NCBI RefSeq assembly: GCF_000801105.2
Contig: NC_079514.1
Coordinates: 29,040,227 to 29,104,226 of the forward strand
Direction of reading: 5' to 3'
DNA: 64,000 nt
DNA from: Raphanus sativus
Lineage: Eukaryota > Streptophyta > Magnoliopsida > Brassicales > Brassicaceae
Below the pieces are notes generated by a model. That model ran no database searches. It was not told the origin of the DNA and saw only the letters and a list, made by a program, of their open reading frames with translations. This document shows positions 35,831 to 46,777 of the stretch, piece by piece. A program made the position numbers and the translations under genes. Position 1 is the first letter of the stretch. Each line of letters begins with the position of its first letter.

Positions 35831-37837
35831 TCTCTATAATATTATTTGAGAAGTCAGTTTCTTATATGTTGTACTTAACGTTAATTTCATGATGGTTAAG
35901 TACACTAATAATTTTAATGAATTAAAAATATTACATTTAAATTCTATTATTGAATTTTTATTTAGTTTATTTTTTAAAAATTTCCAAATAACATATATAA
36001 TAAAAATGAAACAATTATAAATTTGAAGAAAAAAAAATTAAAAACGAAAAATATATATAATATTATTTGATAAGTCAGTTTCTTATATGTCGTGCTCACG
36101 TTAACTCTCAGGATAAGTGATTACAGTGATACTTTTAATGAATTAAAATATTACATTTATATACTATTATTGAATTTATTATTTATTTTCCTTTTTAAAA
36201 TTTTACAAATAACATATATAATAAAAAGAAAACATTTATAAAGTTAAAAAAATAACGAATATATATATATATATATAATATTATTTTATTAAAAAAGAAA
36301 GTTCACAAAATAAAAATATTCCACTAAAATTATTTTTAAATAGCATAAAATATAATTTGCTTAAAATTTTATGTTTGTGGAACTTAATATAATCATAATA
36401 AAAATACCAAATCAAATCCGAATTCTCATTTTTAGAATTATTTAAAATAATTTTCAGTTTATCATTTAATAAATATAAGGCATAAAATTATTTAGAAGTT
36501 ATAAAATGTTTCTATAATATTATTTGACAAGTAAATTTCCTATGTGTCGCGATCAAATTAACTGTCAGGATGGTTGATTACAATGATACCCTTAATGAAT
36601 TAAAAATATTATATTTATATAATATTATTGAATTTATTATTTAGTTTCTTTTTTAAAATTTTCCACATAACATATAAAATAAAAAGAAAAAATTTATAAA
36701 GTTAACAAAAAATAATAACGAAAATATATGTATATATAATATGATTTTATTAAAAAAGAAAGTTCACAAAATAAAAATCTTCCACTAAAAGTATTTTTAA
36801 ATAGCATAAAATATAATTTGCTTTAAAATTTTATGTTTGTGTAACTTAATATAACCATAATCAAAATACCAAAGCAAATCCGAATTCTCATTTTTAAAAT
36901 TATTTAAAATAATTTTTCAATTTATCATTTAATAAATCTAAGACATAAAATTATTTAGAAATTCTAAAATAATTTAATTATTGTAATTAGTGATATGTGT
37001 TCATAAGCTTCCAAAAATGTATTAGTGATCACCGCTTTATTTTCTAATATATATTTTTCTAAGAAATCAACATATAATTTGATAAATATTATGAAAATAC
37101 ATGCACATTTAAACGATAAATAAAATTAATTCTATTTTACTTAATTATAATAAAATAATTATACTTCAGTTTGAATTTGAAAGAACATATCTAACTCAAT
37201 ATATTCACAATATGAGTGACTCGACTCATCCAACTTATATATAATATCATAGATTTAAATATAATATGAATATATAATTTTATAATAATAATTTATGTTA
37301 TAAATGTAAATTATATGATGACTTAAAACATATTAACCAACTGTTAAAATTTAGTTCTTTTGTAAAGTTTATATATGTGCATGATACTATAGAATATTAT
37401 CATTATATTAATTTATGTAATTTGGAATTAAACACTTTAGTTTATTTTAATGTCATTTTAAGCACAATATATCTTAAGTCACACATAATCTTCCTCAAAT
37501 CTATTTATACATCTAAGACAATGACCAACGTAAATGCAAATAAGAAAATTAATCATAGTTTTAATAAATTTAAAATAAATAGTATTATAGTTGAATTCAA
37601 ATAAATATATGCACTCCAATATACTCAAATCATAACTAAATCAACTGTAAAAATAACAAAATCGAGTAGATATAACATAACTAAAATCATGTCTTATTAA
37701 AGTAATATAGTATTTTTAATATACATTATACATACAAATTATACATTAATTTAAAATTAAAAGTAAATAACAATCAATTATTGTATATTTACTTTATAAA
37801 TATCTATATCCGTGCATGTACACGAGAAATCACCTGG
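35831..37837 (+). mobile_element. Helitron with internal 460-bp tandem units
   Basis: It starts TCTCTATAATATTATTTGAG (35831) after an A. It ends with a small hairpin CGTGCATGTACACG and then CTGG (37834-37837) before T, fitting the CTRR rule. Its left part contains about two and a half tandem copies of a 450-480-bp unit: a partial copy at 35831-36056, then 36057-36508 and 36509-36985. The rest is AT-rich, with no gene; the 75- and 83-codon frames inside carry no motif. Confidence 0.6.
36057..36985 (+). repeat. Tandem repeat of about 460 bp within Helitron
   Basis: Two full units share long words such as AAAGAAAGTTCACAAAATAA, TAGCATAAAATATAATTTGC and AATCCGAATTCTCATTTTTA in the same order. A third, shortened unit precedes at 35831. 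Confidence 0.75.
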
Positions 37838-38032
37838 TTAAAAATATTAAGTGAAAATTCTCGTGTATAAAATAGAAAAATTGCAGACATTTTGGTGTAT
37901 GAGAAAAAAAGATATTTGGGCTGGATCCAAATATTGTGGACTAGACAAATAAAATTTATATTCTTTACCCCAAATACTTTTGCTAAATGATTATTCAAAT
38001 AATCAAAGCACATGGTCTTTTTTCTCACGTAT

Positions 38033-38079
38033 TTGAAACTGCTTTGAGTTGTCAAAAAAAAAAATTGAAAGTGCTTTGA
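38033..38079. repeat. Direct repeat flanking a tail-only insert
   Basis: TTGAAACTGCTTTGA (38033-38047) is repeated with one change at 38065-38079. The 17 bp between are GTTGTC plus an A-run, a plus-strand retrotransposon tail without a body. Confidence 0.6.
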
Positions 38080-38210
38080 CTAATAATAAAATTGATTTTG
38101 AATTCAATGTTGTAACATACAAAGAATCAATTCAGCTAATGGCATTATGATTTTGACAGAATCATAAAGTCATTTAATATGGCATTTAATAATAGGTCAT
38201 TTAACAATAT

Positions 38211-38948
38211 GTCATGAGGCAGTAAAAACCTTGATAAGGCGTAATATAGGATACGATAACTATTGTCCACGATGTAAAGAATCAGGAAAATCTGTTACTC
38301 ATGCAATTTTTGAATGCATACCAGCACTATAAATTTGGGCATTCTCATCTACGCCAACGAATCCAAATATCTTTCATCTCTCGAGTAGTTATGACAATAT
38401 GGATTATCTCTTCTGGAGGAAGAATAACATTGTTGAACCAGATCTAGATAGAGATTCTTATCCTTGGATAATCTGGTATATTTGAAAGGTCATGAATGCC
38501 AAACTTTTTAGGGGAATAGACCGAGATCTTTTGGAGTTAGTTCTCTATACATAGAGTGAGTGCCAAACCTATTTCAACGCAAATGAGACGGTGCCAGAAA
38601 ATCAACAAGACCAAGATATTGACGAACTTCAAGTCCTAAGCTTGGGAAATATCTTCATGATAGACGGGTCATGGACATCTTCAGCACAATTCAGCGGATG
38701 TAGATGGACTTGGATGGACAGCTTAGGAAAGATTTAACTTATGGGGACAAAGAATTATATTTGACGAGAGTCTATCCTGCATTCAGATATTGAAGCACTA
38801 AGATGAGCGATGAAAAATATGATGCAACATTTAACATGCCAGAATTTTGGAATAGACTACAAGAATTTGATTGCCATGATAAAGGAGTTCCGTGCTTGGC
38901 CAAACTTTACGACATAATTGGAGAGGGTAGAGATTCTACAGATATGTT
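38211..38948 (+). pseudogene. LINE ORF2 3' fragment (zf-RVT to RNase H)
   Basis: In one frame broken by several stops the plus strand reads NYCPRCKESGKSVTHAIFEC (Cys-rich zf-RVT). This is followed by MDYLFWRKNN, YPWIIWYI and LFRGIDRD, and then by the RNase H start SLGNIFMIDGSWTSSA. The same order occurs in the LINE at 2668-9054, so it is the same family, older and more decayed. It is cut off at 38949 by a copia LTR. Confidence 0.88.
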
Positions 38949-39634
38949 TGTAGGAATTCATACCAGTTTATAACAATTTATAAATCAACTTATGAGTTCA
39001 TATGCCTAGATCTCATGCAAATACTAAAATAAATCTAGATCTTAGAGTTTCGAATATACCTGATTATTCTGAAGCGGAAATTGAATAAACCAAGTCAAAA
39101 ATTTTAGCACTCCAAACGTCGTACCTCTACCGGTATTCACACACACACAAACTAGATCACAACGAGATGCTAGTGCCGTCGAGATCAAATCCCAAGACAA
39201 ACTATTTGTCTTATTGGTATTGAGTTATGCGGCTAATCCTCGTGCCCTTATGTCTCACGTGCTCATTATATATGAGTTTGCAAAACCATAAGACAATTAG
39301 GTTTAGTTAATATAATTTATGGTTTAAGCCCAATAATCAATTAACCAACAAAACGTGTATGGTTACATCATATGTAACACATTATTAATTTAATAATACC
39401 ACACAGATATAACAAGCTTATATCATTATCTCTGAACTCAAAATATTATTGATCTAGTTTGTTTAGGAGTGTAACCCTATAGGATCATATAAAATTAATA
39501 ATGGATTTTCAATCCATATATTATAAGCGGTTTTTAGCAAAATATCATAACCACCTAATTTTATATGATTGTTTAACCTCGACACTACGACTTTAACAAG
39601 AATAAATACAAATGATTTTAGTACATTCTCAACA
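38949..39634 (-). repeat. 3' LTR of a decayed copia element
   Basis: On the minus strand this begins TGTTGAGAATGTAC, just after a purine tract GTGGGAGAT, and ends CCTACA at the LINE fragment. TG...CA ends and the polypurine tract define the 3' LTR. The matching 5' LTR was not found. Confidence 0.75.
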
Positions 39635-40473
39635 ATCTCCCACATGTACTAGAATTAAATATTCTCATAATCTCTTTGTCTCTATATCTCAATCTCAGCC
39701 TAAAACAAGAGCTAGTGTCATCTTCAGTAATCTAGATCACGTTTATCGAACTTTAATTTATACTGATAAAACAAACGACTGACATTCAACTCGTTTGAGC
39801 ATGGCCATGAATTTCTCAGTATCAAATCTACGATAGGCCAAGAGATATTTATCTCCCGTTATATGGGAGGGACAAATCCCATCTTGTTCCATCCCTATTC
39901 CATCCATGTTCCTTACAAACTTCATAGAACACCTAATCAATGCCTTTATAATCAGCAGTTACGACTGACGTTTGACAAGGTCAAAGTGAATTAATCCACA
40001 AGTAAAGAATCATGACGAACTCAGGTCTAAGGACTATACTCTATAGTAGTGATGAGAAACTCTTATGACACTCATATAACAATCTTGTAGAGTTCTCATA
40101 GCGGGTCAGTCCGATCATGTGTTCTCTAACACATATCCATGTGATTGACTTCAATACCACATATTGAATGACTCCATGAAACTTAGTCATCAATCACCTC
40201 ACATACTAGCCATTCAGGGTTATTGATGTCCCACGTTAACAGCCGTGACCAGGGACCTCAATAGTAATTTATGTCATTTTCACTAATAGGGTTCCATGAT
40301 CAAGTCACGCACTTGATGACCTATAAGAATGATATAAATTATATTGGGACTTTTATTTAATTATCCAATAATCAAATAAGTCTGAAAAAATTTCATTAGT
40401 TTGAATACATAATTAAATGTATGTCAATATGAACATCATATCATAAACATAAAGCCTCCCACTAAAATCAAGA
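39635..40473 (-). other. Non-coding 3' part of the copia element
   Basis: The stretch between the end of pol and the polypurine tract has no recognisable frame. Confidence 0.45.
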
Positions 40474-41960
40474 TCACATCTTAAGATACCTAATACCCAT
40501 GGCTGCAGTATGACTCTCATACTTAGGCCATGGAAGAGGCTTGGTCAATGGATGAACAACATTTGCATCCATTGAAACCCTGCTATGGTGCTTTGTTTGA
40601 AACTCTTCCAACTCACCGTTCCTCTATTAAGACAAAAAATGAAACCAGATTGTGATCGGAGATAATCTTTGTCTGCCTTAAATCTGGCATCAATGTAATC
40701 ACACACAACAAACTCATCACTTACTTCATAGACCAAGAACTTATTCTTAGTATTTCTCAAATACTTGATGATAGTCTTTACAGATATACAGTGACTTTCA
40801 CATGGATCAGATTGGTATCGACTCGTCATGCTCCGGACGAGTGCAGATCATGTCATACATGATAAATCCTATAGCCAACGTATATGGGATTCTACTCATC
40901 CGCTTTCGCTCATCATGTGTTGAGAGAAACTGAGTCTTTCTCAGAGTTAGGCCATTAGACACTGGTAATAAGCCTTTCTTGGAATCATGCATTTTGAAAC
41001 TACAAGACCTTATCGATATAAGTATCTTGACATAATCTAATAGTCTGATTTAATCTATCTCTATAGATCTTATTCCAAAATATGTGCAGCTAGTCCCATG
41101 TTTTTCATTTAGAAACAACCTCATGCGTTTCTCGAACTTCTTCGAGCTGTACTTTACTCCCACTGTTCTTCTTAGAAAGATATTCTCTTTCTAGAAAAAC
41201 ACCACAATGATCAACAAACACTTTGTTTTCGGTGGGATCGTAAAAGTAAACACAATTTTTTTCTAGAGTGTATCCTTAAAAGGATAATGGAAGATCTGTA
41301 CTACTCATCATTGACCGAACCATATCTAATAAAGTTCACATACACCAGTCAACTGTAGTGTTTCCGGAGGAGTGAGCTGTGAAACAATTCCACATTTTTC
41401 TCAGATGATCATATAACGATTGACTCAAATATTCTCCTCCTCGATCGGATCGAAGAGCTTTAATTTTCTTGTCAAGTTTATTTTGTACTTCATTCTGAAA
41501 TCTTTGAACTTTTCCAAAATTTCAGACTTATGTTTCTAGATAAACATAATCATGAAGTACTGATAGTTTCTTTTGACATTTATACTCATTGGTCCACATA
41601 CATCAATATGTATAAGTTTCAGAAAGTTTTAGCTCTTTCACCGTGTCCAACAAAAGAAGCTTTAGTCATTTTACCCAACAGACAAGATTCACATGTTTCT
41701 TGTGATTCGTAATCAAATAAACTCAAAAGTCCATCGCTACGAAGCTTTTGAATGTGTTTTTCACTTATGCTGCCCAAACGATAATGTCAAAAGAAAGTTT
41801 GATTCGTGTCGTTAGACTTGAATCTTTTTATACTAATGTTATACACGTGCATGCTTTGGTCTAGAATATAAATTTAATTCTCTAATGGACTGCTACTATA
41901 AAAGATTGTTACAAATTGATATAAAAGCCAAGCTGGTGTTTCAGTTCAGTAATCTAATTG
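40474..41960 (-). pseudogene. Decayed Ty1/copia polyprotein
   Basis: In minus-strand order come a pre-integrase block (HIQKLRSDGLLSLFDYES, ETCESCLLGKMTKASF; about 41780-41590) and an integrase piece (RGGEYLSQSLYDHLRK; about 41460-41340). Next are the integrase C-terminus (FVDHCGVFLEREYLSKK; about 41230) and late reverse transcriptase (MHDSKKGLLPVSNG; 40992). RNase H follows (SRYQSDPCESHCISVKTII, YIDARFKADKDYLRSQSGF), then a natural end at 40474. Most of the reverse transcriptase, including its YVDD region, is missing, and stops and shifts are frequent, so it is dead and internally deleted. Confidence 0.85.
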
Positions 41961-42139
41961 TACCCCAACAAGTGCTGCATCTCAACATCACAATACCAGA
42001 CGCAAACTTCACAATGTGAGCTCCTCAAATCCTCGTTTAGGGAAAAGCAAAAGGCTAGTTTCAGACTTTCAGTATAATAAAAAGGGAAGATTAGATTACA
42101 ATTCATAAAGCATGAAACAACATACTCTTCAGTGTAAGC

Positions 42140-42790
42140 AATATGTTAAGTATAATATCATATAAAGTGTCTTTTGTTCAGACCAGAGTCGCAGAGAGGC
42201 AAAGCAAAAACGATGGCCATAAAAGTATCTTACGTTTTCGCCTCATTGGTGGGCTGTTAAAGGTGAATAGAAACTGTAGTCAGGCTGATCGAGTTGCACA
42301 GACTCAAGCCATTTATTTCAGCTTGTTGCAAAGAAGATATTTTTTTGGCACTCTTGAGCTCTGTTTTGGTTCCAAACAGATACTTTGAGCTTATAAGATG
42401 CGAGTTCAAAGTAAGCAATAGTAGCTTTAGGGATCGTTCCGTCTCACTACGACCCACAAAACCTTCTTGAACAAATAGACAACACAGAGTAAGAGATCCA
42501 GCTAGGTAGTGACAATCAGACATACATATTATCTTGATAACATCAAAAGCATAGGTTAATACTTACCTTGAGTAGGTGTTGTTGAGAGAGAGTGTAAAGT
42601 TAGAAAGCAGGCATCAACGTTTTGTAGTGTTGGATCAACAGGTAGTTGATACCTACACACTAACAAATTAAAAGATCACTATTTCAGGTCCTTCCATATA
42701 TATTTCAAAGATAACGACCTCAAGCCCCAAGAGAAGGTTAGCATGAAAGGTACCATGACTGTGACCAAACGCAGCTCCAATCTTATTCCT
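42140..42790 (-). pseudogene. Exon-like remnant of an unidentified gene
   Basis: On the minus strand, YQLPVDPTLQNVDACFLTLH (about 42650-42590) runs into a good donor, CAAGGTAAGT. Further down (about 42440-42300) a second block reads KATIAYFELASYKLKVSVWN with one stop soon after. Codon-like texture and the splice site suggest a decayed multi-exon host gene or a captured fragment. I cannot name the family. It ends just left of the Harbinger element. Confidence 0.4.
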
Positions 42791-43147
42791 CCTATACACC
42801 CTTAGAGCATCTCCATTAGAGTATCATGATGGGTTTATGGGCTCAGTTTCTTAGGCCCGAAATTAAAAAAAGGAATAATTGGTTTATTTCGACGAGACGG
42901 GCTCTTACGAGTGAGCCCGTATGAGACGGGATCAAGCGACGTGTCACGCACGGATAGGACACGCAAGATCGCGTCACACGACGAAGAAACACGGGTTTGG
43001 AGAGAGAGAGGATTCATTTTCTGTTTTGTCTAGAAAAACTAGGGTTTGTCGGGGAGAGAGGCGATAGAGCGATTTCTCGTGCGAAAGTGAAAATCCGGTC
43101 ATCTTCTCCATCAAATCGACGACGTAGTGTCCCCTCCACGATCTAAG

Positions 43148-43518
43148 GTAACCCTCGCGTAGATTCACCGAACGTAGCATCTATTTTTGGGATCGAAACC
43201 GATCTCCTAAAGTTGAAATCTATTTTGGGGTTTCGGGTTAGGGTTTTAAATTGAGTTCAAAATCGTCTAGAGGGGTTTGATTTATGGTTTGATTTATGGT
43301 TTGATTTCCATTTCGATTTAGGTTTTTTTTTCAATCCGATTTAGGGTTTGATTTCCAATTCGATTTGGGGGTTTCGGGTTAGGGTTTTAAATTGAGTTCA
43401 AAATCGTCTAGAGGGTTTTGATTTATGGTTTGATTTATGGTTTGATTTTGGTTTTTTTTTCAATCTGATTTAGGGTTTGATATCCAATTTGAGATTTTTC
43501 TTTCGTTTTCTTGTGCAG
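43148..43518 (+). other. Probable 5' leader intron of the GRF gene
   Basis: CTAAG/GTAACC at 43147-43148 is a plausible donor and TTCTTGTGCAG/ATGG a strong acceptor directly before the ATG at 43519. The stretch is T-rich and holds a roughly 175-bp direct duplication (GGGGTTTCGGGTTAGGGTTT at 43225 and 43366), as is common in plant leader introns. Confidence 0.6.
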
Positions 43519-44072
43519 ATGGAACCCGCAGACGAGATAAGAGACTCCAAGTTGCGATTGGAGCACATCAACATGCTCAGTTTTGTTGCGGATTCCGAAT
43601 ACGGTATACCGAGAAGGTGTCCGTGTGGTGGGAGGATCATTGATGAGGTTAGGGGTAAGGAGGAGTACGACTCTCTTCCGGGGAAGCGCTTCTTCAGCTG
43701 CGCTAAGTACCAGGCAAGTATTTGTTATTTCTGTTATTTCTTTTAGTTGATAAATGCACAGTTGATGATTTTTGTTTCTGTTTTAAACAAGGCTGATGGC
43801 CTCCATTATCGTCAGCCTTGGGTCGCAGGTGTCCAGGAGGAGATACAACGCCTGACTAGGCGTCTGGAGGAGGCGGAGCAGGTGATCAAAGTCGTCCCGG
43901 AGCTCAATCAACAGATTGATAGACTGGAGGTAGTGTTCCATACATAATTTTTTTTCATACATTTTTAAAGTACAACTCTAATTAGGAATTATGTTTTATG
44001 CGTTTGATCCAGGGAGATGTTTATAACCTCACCGTGCAGGTAGCTCACCTGGAGAAGCTTTGCTTCGAATAA
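43519..44072 (+). CDS. GRF-type zinc-finger coiled-coil protein, three exons
   Basis: Exons at 43519-43713, 43792-43929 and 44013-44072 join in phase to give 130 residues. Residues 30-61 form a GRF-type zinc finger: PRRCPCGG near 31-38 and GKRFFSC near 55-61, with the Gly-Arg/Lys-Phe signature. Residues 75-130 are a heptad-like coiled coil rich in Glu, Leu, Gln and Val (EEIQRLTRRLEEAEQ). In other proteins GRF fingers bind nucleic acid; here the role is unknown. The second intron is ordinary GT-AG, but the first uses a GC donor (CAG/GCAAGT). An acceptor precedes the ATG. The gene lies wholly between the Harbinger ends and upstream of the Myb-like gene. It has no stop or frameshift, so it may be expressed from the element. 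Confidence 0.8.
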
Positions 44073-44115
44073 AAATCAAAGGTCAGACTCGAACTGATAA
44101 TGTTTTTTCTTTTTG

Positions 44116-44220
44116 TAACCGTGTGAATGATGAACTAGAACTACACATAGTTGTAACCGTGTTAATGATGAACTAGAACTACACATAGTTGTAAACGTGT
44201 GAATGATGAAATAGAATTTG
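44116..44220 (+). repeat. About 47-bp tandem repeat in Harbinger element
   Basis: Three imperfect units built on GTAACCGTGTGAATGATGAA and CTAGAACTACACATAGTT. Confidence 0.75.
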
Positions 44221-44552
44221 TTGGTTGCTGTGATTAGAGTGTTGAACTAGAACTAGTTTTTAAGTCTGTGCTTGGTAGCTGCGATTTGAATGATGAAGTG
44301 CAACTAGTCTTTAATATTGTCTTTAAGTAGTCATTAACTTTGTGTTTGTGTGGTTGCTGTGATTTGATGCCTAATCAATGTTAAATAGCTGTTAGCATAG
44401 GAAAATATTTAATTTTGGTAGTTGGAGTGTTAGGAAAATAATCAATGCGAAAACTAGTTTAAAAACACAAACACACTACTTTAAAATCACAAACACAGTA
44501 GCTTAAAAACACAAACAGAAACGCATTTAAAAAACACCAAACCGAAACCAAA

Positions 44553-45314
44553 ATGCTTCCTTTTCCCATAACCCCTGGCGGGTATGTTAACCTACTAGCT
44601 TCCCAAACCAGTGAAAACACCCACAGAGAGTCTCCCCCCGTCCCTAAAGCTGCCCCCGTCCCTAAAGCTGCTGAAAGGAGAAAGTGGTCACCAAAAGAAG
44701 ACATCGTGCTGATCAGTGCCTGGTTGAACACCAGCAAGGATCCGATTGTCAGCACCGACCAGAAAGCAGGAGCATTTTGGAAGAGAATTGAAGAGTATTA
44801 CAATGGTAGCCCACAACTCTCTGGCTTTGCGCACAGAGAGTTAGGTCAGTGTAAGCAGAGGTGGGGAAGATTGAACGAGCATGTCTGCAGGTTTGTGGGA
44901 AGCTATGAGGCCGCGTTGAAGGAGCAAGCAAGTGGCCAAAACAAGAATGATGTCATGAAGGCTGCTCATGACATCTACTTAAATGACTACGGGTCAAAGT
45001 TCGGGCTTGAGCATGCGTGGAGGGAACTTCGGTATGATCAGAAGTGGAAATCAAACGCGAAAGATGGTGCAAAGGACAAAAGGAAGGAAGCTGTGGATGT
45101 GGAACCTGAGTTCGAAGAGGTCAGGCCTCTTGGTGTTAAAGCAGCCAAATGCAAGAAGCGTGGCAATGAAGCTTATGATCAGTTACAGACCATGCTAGGG
45201 GTGAAAGATGCCATTTCGAAACGGAGACTCCTTGAGCGTCTCCTTGCCCGCAAAGATCCACTTTCTGATACAGAAATGGTTCTCAAGGACAAACTCGTTT
45301 CTGAATTGGTTTGA
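44553..45314 (+). CDS. Myb/SANT-like DNA-binding protein (Harbinger ORF1)
   Basis: The frame gives 253 residues without interruption. Residues 40-110 match the Myb/SANT-like domain of PIF/Harbinger partner proteins: RRKWSPKEDIVLISAWLNTS, then AFWKRIEEYY and LGQCKQRWGRLNEHVCRFVG. The remainder, with KFGLEHAWRELRYDQKW, resembles the NAM-associated C-terminal region often annotated in plants as 'glutathione S-transferase T3-like'. This is a misnomer, since there is no GST fold. In Harbinger transposition this protein binds DNA and helps bring the transposase to the ends and the nucleus. The ATG at 44553 follows ACCAAA and is the first in frame. A direct repeat adds APVPKA near residues 33-39. 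It precedes the transposase by about 0.5 kb. Confidence 0.9.
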   Translation: MLPFPITPGGYVNLLASQTSENTHRESPPVPKAAPVPKAAERRKWSPKEDIVLISAWLNTSKDPIVSTDQKAGAFWKRIEEYYNGSPQLSGFAHRELGQCKQRWGRLNEHVCRFVGSYEAALKEQASGQNKNDVMKAAHDIYLNDYGSKFGLEHAWRELRYDQKWKSNAKDGAKDKRKEAVDVEPEFEEVRPLGVKAAKCKKRGNEAYDQLQTMLGVKDAISKRRLLERLLARKDPLSDTEMVLKDKLVSELV

Positions 45315-45349
45315 CTGGTTGGTTGGTTGGTTTCTGATAGTTTTATTAA

Positions 45350-45745
45350 CTTGATTGATTGCTTTGAATGCTTGCTTACTTCGTTGGATATTAACTTGAT
45401 TGATTGCTTTCAATGCTTGCTTGCTTCGTTGGATATTAACTTCTGGTTTACTAACTTTGTTCTGTTTTCTTTTGCAGGTCACGGGTTCTACTTGTTTGCT
45501 TGCTCTACTGCTTTGCTGCTTCACGGGTTGTACTGGTTCTACTTGTTTGCTTGCTCTACTGCTTTGCTGCTTTCACGGGATGTTGTAGTGTAGTTGTTTC
45601 AGTGTACTTGACTAGTGCAGTATTTTGTTTGTCTCTGCACTTGTCAAATTTGTAATATTTTCGACTTGTCTATTTTCCCCTCACGGGTTATGTATTAACA
45701 AACTCTTGTACTTGTCTATTTTCCCCTCATGGGTTATGGATAAGA
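45350..45745 (+). repeat. Three consecutive short tandem duplications
   Basis: A 48-bp unit with TTGATTGCTTTGAATGCTTG occurs twice (about 45350-45445). A 50-bp unit with GGTTCTACTTGTTTGCTTGC occurs twice (about 45484-45580), and CTTGTCTATTTTCCCCTCA twice (about 45665-45735). They fill the gap between the Myb-like gene and the transposase relic. Confidence 0.75.
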
Positions 45746-45799
45746 ATCTCTATAAATTAAGTTATTTTGCACTTGTTTCATAATTCACTTGCAACTTCT

Positions 45800-46777
45800 C
45801 TTGCATACGGGTTATCTGCACTTCAAAAGTGTATTGCAGCTATACGTATGCTCGCACATGGTCAAGCAGCAGATACGTATGACGAATATCTCTGACTTGG
45901 TGAGACAACTGCACTTTTATGTTTGGAAAAATTCAACGAAGGGATAATAAAATTGTTTGGAGATGAGTATCTACGAAAACCTACAGCAAATGATCTTCAA
46001 CGATTACTCGATATTGGAGAGGTTCGCGGATTTCCAGGAATGATAGGCAGCATCGACTGTATGCATTGGGAGTGGAAAAACTGCCCAAGGTCTTGGAGAG
46101 GGCAGTACGCACGAGGTCACGGAAAGCCGACAATTGTCTTAGAGGCTGTGGCATCACATGATCTTTGGATATGGCACGCATTTTTCGGTTTACCAGGTAC
46201 CCTCAACGATATTAATGTTCTCCAACAGTCACAAGTTTTTTCTGATATTTTAGACGGTCGAGCTCCTAAAGTTAATTTCACGGTCAACGGCCACAATTAT
46301 CGTATGGCGTACTACCTTACAGACGGAATCTATCCGAAATGGTCAACATTTATCCAATCCATCTCACAACCTCAAAGTCGTAAAGCCGAGCTTTTTGCTT
46401 AACATTAAGAATCCGCCAGAAAAGATGTCGAACGTGCTTTCGGAGTTTTGCAATCGAGGTTTGCAATAGTCAAAAACCCGGCTCTACTATGGGACAAGGA
46501 AAAGATTAGAAAGATTATGAGAACTTGTGTCATACTGCACAATATGATAGTAGAGAACGAACGAAACACATATCATCTGTCTGATACATCTGAATTCGAA
46601 ACTGGAGAGTCAAGCAGAAGTTCACAGGTTGAAGTCTTGCAACCTACGGCCACCCCTTCCACCTTCGTTAATAGGCTTGGCATTCGTAATCAAATTCGGA
46701 ATGAAAACAAACATGATCGTTTGAAAGCCGATTTAGTTGAAAATATATGGCAAAAATTTGGTAATCTAGATGAATAA
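45800..46777 (+). pseudogene. HARBI1-like transposase, N-truncated with three stops
   Basis: This is the DDE_Tnp_4 (plant Harbinger) transposase that would cut and paste the element. Recognisable sequence begins SALQKCIAAIRMLAHG at about 45815; the usual N-terminal helix-turn-helix part is absent. The catalytic acids are seen in GSIDCMHWEWKNCP, in GTLNDINVL and in ARKDVERAFG. Three stops break the frame: TGA in the word YL*LGE near 45894, and two TAA codons at 46400 and 46406 in LFA*H*ESARKD. Each sits where a CGA or CAA codon is expected, i.e. C-to-T changes. The C-terminus is otherwise open to 46777. Nonfunctional. Confidence 0.92.

Noticed and set aside
43477..43746. Single-exon reading of the GRF frame ending in CYFCYFF
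   Set aside because: The tail is intron translation; splicing restores the coiled-coil region in phase.
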